Shown piece after piece: positions 5,576 to 7,175 of a stretch of 7,175 bases of DNA (within the stretch, counting starts at the first letter, position 1; each line of letters starts with the position of its first letter). The DNA is taken from assembly GCA_035444205.1 (NCBI GenBank), contig DAOMOD010000210.1, positions 1 through 7,175 on the forward strand. The letters run 5' to 3'. Origin of the DNA: DAOMOD01 sp035444205. Lineage in GTDB: Bacteria > Pseudomonadota > Gammaproteobacteria > Xanthomonadales > BPKI01. The notes beneath the pieces are model-generated. The model was given only the letters and a program-made list of their open reading frames with translations. It did no database searches and was not told the DNA's origin. The position numbers and the translations under genes were made by a program.

Positions 5576-6501
5576 CGGACACAGACCTCGACGGGATAGC
5601 AGAAGGGGATGTTGAGCTTGCGTTGGAACACGCTTTCGTAGCCGCGATACGGTAGCGCCTCGCGCATGAGCGCCGCTTCAATGGAGCGGCGGGTAATGTC
5701 ATCGGCCGGGCACCGGGCGAAGTCCAGACCGCTCACCTGGCCGCCGACCATCTGGGTAACGCCGACGTAGCAGCGCAGGCCGGGGCGCAGGCTGTCGGGG
5801 CGCAGCCAGTTGCGGTCCACCTGCTGCTGGATCGCGAGCTGGTAGCGGCCCAGAAGACCATCGTCGGTGCCCTGGTTGCCGAGGCGATCGGACGGCGGCG
5901 CGGTGGAGGCCGGCGCGGAGGAAGCGTCCGCCGCTTGCTGCCGCATGTCGGTGATCTGCCTGAGTTTTTCCTCTTCCAGGCGGCGGCGTTTCTCGGCCTC
6001 CTCGCGCTGGCGGCGGATATCGGCGAGCTGCTTGTCGCGCTCGGCCTGCTGCTGGGCGAGGCGCTGGCGGCGCTCGGCCTCCTGCTGCTGCTTCTGCTCT
6101 TCCAGCAGCACCTGTTCCTGCCGACGCCGCTCTTCCTGCTCGCGGCGCGCGTCTTCGGCCTTCCGGGCCGCTTCACGCACGATGCGCTCCTGGTCCACGG
6201 CGTCGGGCTTGGGCACCGGGGCCTGCGGTGTGGGCTGGGGTGGCTGCACCGCCTCCTGCGGCTTGGGTTCGGGCGTGGGCTGCGGGCGCGGCCGGGACTG
6301 CGGCGCGGCGGGTGTCGGACGCGGTGCGGCAGGCGGTGCCGCCAGCGTGTCGGTCAACACCGCTTCGATCGTGCCGCCGGCCACGGACAGCGGCTGCGGC
6401 GTGCGCTGGAACAGCAGCCCGACGAAAAGGAACCCGAGCAGCAGCAGGTGCAGGCCCAGCGCCTGCAGGATCGCGAGCAGGTTGTCGCGGCGCTCCTGCA
6501 T
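5572..6501 (-). CDS. tolA: Tol-Pal system protein TolA
   Basis: TolA spans the periplasm, linking the TolQR motor to TolB-Pal. The 309-residue product has a short cytoplasmic N-terminus, one transmembrane helix at about 8-31 with the conserved-position histidine H18, and the segment GGTIEAVLTDT (42-52). A proline-rich stretch follows at 55-100, then a charged, Gln/Glu/Arg-rich coiled coil at about 105-190. The C-terminal TolA domain at about 215-309 carries C244 and C264, the expected disulfide pair, plus C301 and C307. It is clearly shorter than the 421-residue E. coli protein, mostly in the helical region. The frame is open to 6588, but the ATG at 6501, four bases after the tolR stop, puts the membrane helix at the N-terminus as in the family. 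Confidence 0.96.
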   Translation of the reverse strand: MQERRDNLLAILQALGLHLLLLGFLFVGLLFQRTPQPLSVAGGTIEAVLTDTLAAPPAAPRPTPAAPQSRPRPQPTPEPKPQEAVQPPQPTPQAPVPKPDAVDQERIVREAARKAEDARREQEERRRQEQVLLEEQKQQQEAERRQRLAQQQAERDKQLADIRRQREEAEKRRRLEEEKLRQITDMRQQAADASSAPASTAPPSDRLGNQGTDDGLLGRYQLAIQQQVDRNWLRPDSLRPGLRCYVGVTQMVGGQVSGLDFARCPADDITRRSIEAALMREALPYRGYESVFQRKLNIPFCYPVEVCVR

Positions 6502-6505
6502 CGGT

Positions 6506-6940
6506 TCAGCGCCCCGCCTTGCCTGCGGATTCGCCCATGAAGGTGATGCGCACCACGCCGGCGCGCTGCAGCGTCGCCATCGCACCATAGATCAGCGAAT
6601 ACTGTGCGCCCATGTCGCCGGCAATGTAGACGGCGGTCTGGGGATCCTGGCGTACGAAGGCGGCGATGCGGGCTTCCAGCGCGGCTTCGTCCAGCTCCTC
6701 GGCCTGCTGGCCCTGCAGGGTCAGCAGGTAGCGCCCGTCTTTCGTGACGCCCACGATGATCGGATCCTTGGGCGCTTCCATGGCGCGCGCGTTGGCCTCG
6801 GGCAGCTTCACGTCCACGCCCAGCCGCAGCAGCGGCGCGGTCACCATGAAGATGATGAGCAACACCAGCATCACGTCGATGTAGGGAACGACGTTGATCT
6901 CGGCTTTCAGCCGGCGACGTTTGCGAAGGCGCATGCTCAT
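6506..6940 (-). CDS. tolR: Tol-Pal system protein TolR (ExbD/TolR family)
   Basis: TolR is an inner-membrane subunit of the proton channel that, with TolQ, energises TolA. The 144-residue product has a basic cytoplasmic N-terminus (R4-R10) and a single transmembrane helix at about 18-38. The essential proton-carrying aspartate is D22 in the motif NVVPYIDVML. The periplasmic ExbD-like domain spans about 60-137 and includes VKLPEA at 44-49 just after the membrane. Length matches the family (142 in E. coli). The ATG at 6940 is preceded by AGGGTGA at good spacing; an ATG two codons later is less well placed. It is 86 nt downstream of the tolQ stop, the longest gap in the operon, and 4 nt upstream of tolA. 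Confidence 0.97.
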   Translation of the reverse strand: MSMRLRKRRRLKAEINVVPYIDVMLVLLIIFMVTAPLLRLGVDVKLPEANARAMEAPKDPIIVGVTKDGRYLLTLQGQQAEELDEAALEARIAAFVRQDPQTAVYIAGDMGAQYSLIYGAMATLQRAGVVRITFMGESAGKAGR

Positions 6941-6960
6941 GGAATCACCCTGGCTCGGAC

Positions 6961-6978
6961 GCGCGCCGGCGGGCGCGC
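6961..6978. repeat. GC-only stem-loop in the tolQ-tolR gap
   Basis: GCGCGCC (6961-6967) and GGCGCGC (6972-6978) form a perfect 7-bp stem around a 4-base loop, about 20 nt upstream of the tolR start. No T-run follows on the minus strand, so it is not an intrinsic terminator. It could influence the relative output of tolQ and tolR by mRNA stability or by access to the tolR ribosome binding site; this is inference. Confidence 0.35.
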
Positions 6979-7026
6979 TGCGGACTCGAAGAACGGTGGA
7001 ACGGCGGCGGCGGGGCTATGCGAGGC

Positions 7027-7175
7027 TCAATACTCGTCGTGCGGTGCCTGCCGCTGCAGGATCGAGCTGAACTCCTCGGCGAAGGCCTCATAGCGCACGT
7101 TGATGCGATCGACCTTGGTCGCGAAGCGGTTGTAGGCCCACACCGCCGGGATGGCGGCGAACAGGCCCATCGCGG
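7027..7175 (-). CDS. tolQ: Tol-Pal system protein TolQ (partial, C-terminal 48 residues)
   Basis: TolQ is the multi-spanning inner-membrane partner of TolR in the Tol proton channel. Only the C-terminus is in the window, because the gene runs off the right edge. The visible residues begin AMGLFAAIPAVWAYNRF, matching the end of the third transmembrane helix and the strongly conserved GLFAAIPAVxAYN signature of TolQ. A cytoplasmic tail follows with EEFSSILQRQ, also typical of TolQ, and ends in HDEY and a TGA stop at 7027-7029. The position directly upstream of tolR confirms the assignment over the paralogue ExbB. The operon promoter must lie beyond the right edge. Confidence 0.95.
   Translation of the reverse strand, partial: AMGLFAAIPAVWAYNRFATKVDRINVRYEAFAEEFSSILQRQAPHDEY

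Noticed and set aside
4484..5702. Forward (4484-5599) and reverse (4494-5702) open frames over tolB
   Set aside because: They are shadows of tolB. The translations are His/Arg/Ala/Gly-rich and show no domain, while the tolB frame gives a full six-bladed propeller.
6502..6588. 29-residue N-terminal extension of tolA
   Set aside because: It overlaps tolR and would put extra residues before the inner-membrane helix. The ATG at 6501 matches the family architecture.
5867..7093. 408-residue forward-strand open frame
   Set aside because: It is antisense to tolA, tolR and the end of tolQ. Its Ser/Arg/Cys-rich composition is what GC-rich coiled-coil coding produces when read backwards.
1..7175. CRISPR array, insertion sequence or transposase
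   Set aside because: No regularly spaced direct repeats, terminal inverted repeats around a gene, or transposase/integrase motifs were found on either strand.

Overview
The window is GC-rich (about two thirds G+C over most of its length) and looks like a gammaproteobacterial chromosome, most likely Xanthomonadales (Lysobacter/Xanthomonas-like). This rests on the QueC and Pal protein character, on the gene order, and on recall of related proteins; no database search was run. All recognised genes lie on the minus strand, so transcription reads from the right edge to the left.

Right to left, positions 7175 to 1403 hold a compact envelope operon: the end of tolQ (cut by the window edge), tolR, tolA, tolB, pal and cpoB (ybgF). 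It continues without a recognisable terminator into queE and queC. TolQ-TolR-TolA form the proton-motive-force-driven inner-membrane complex, TolB is the periplasmic relay, Pal is the peptidoglycan-binding outer-membrane lipoprotein, and CpoB is the periplasmic TPR partner that couples Tol to peptidoglycan synthesis. QueE and QueC make two successive steps to preQ0, the precursor of queuosine. Junctions are tight (10, 20, 3 and 4 nt gaps and a 4-nt ATGA overlap), except for 75 nt before pal and 86 nt between tolQ and tolR.

Below queC, positions 1272-1402 hold a strong GC-rich hairpin overlapping a good sigma70-type promoter for a tRNA-Lys(UUU) gene at 1197-1271, which encodes its own CCA end.

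The left edge looks accessory. Past the tRNA 3' end come a REP-like inverted-repeat segment (about 1096-1172), a hairpin over a ribosome binding site, and a partial beta-class DNA methyltransferase resembling a type III Mod subunit, running off the left edge. Its first half is about 64% GC by hand count, while the rest, holding the expected target-recognition domain, is about 54%. The same locus, tol-pal-queEC followed by tRNA-Lys, is a known island insertion site in Pseudomonas aeruginosa. The left edge may therefore be the start of an integrated island or of a variable restriction-modification locus, but no integrase or second attachment site is visible. I see no clearly undescribed system; the tRNA/methyltransferase edge is the most interesting part.
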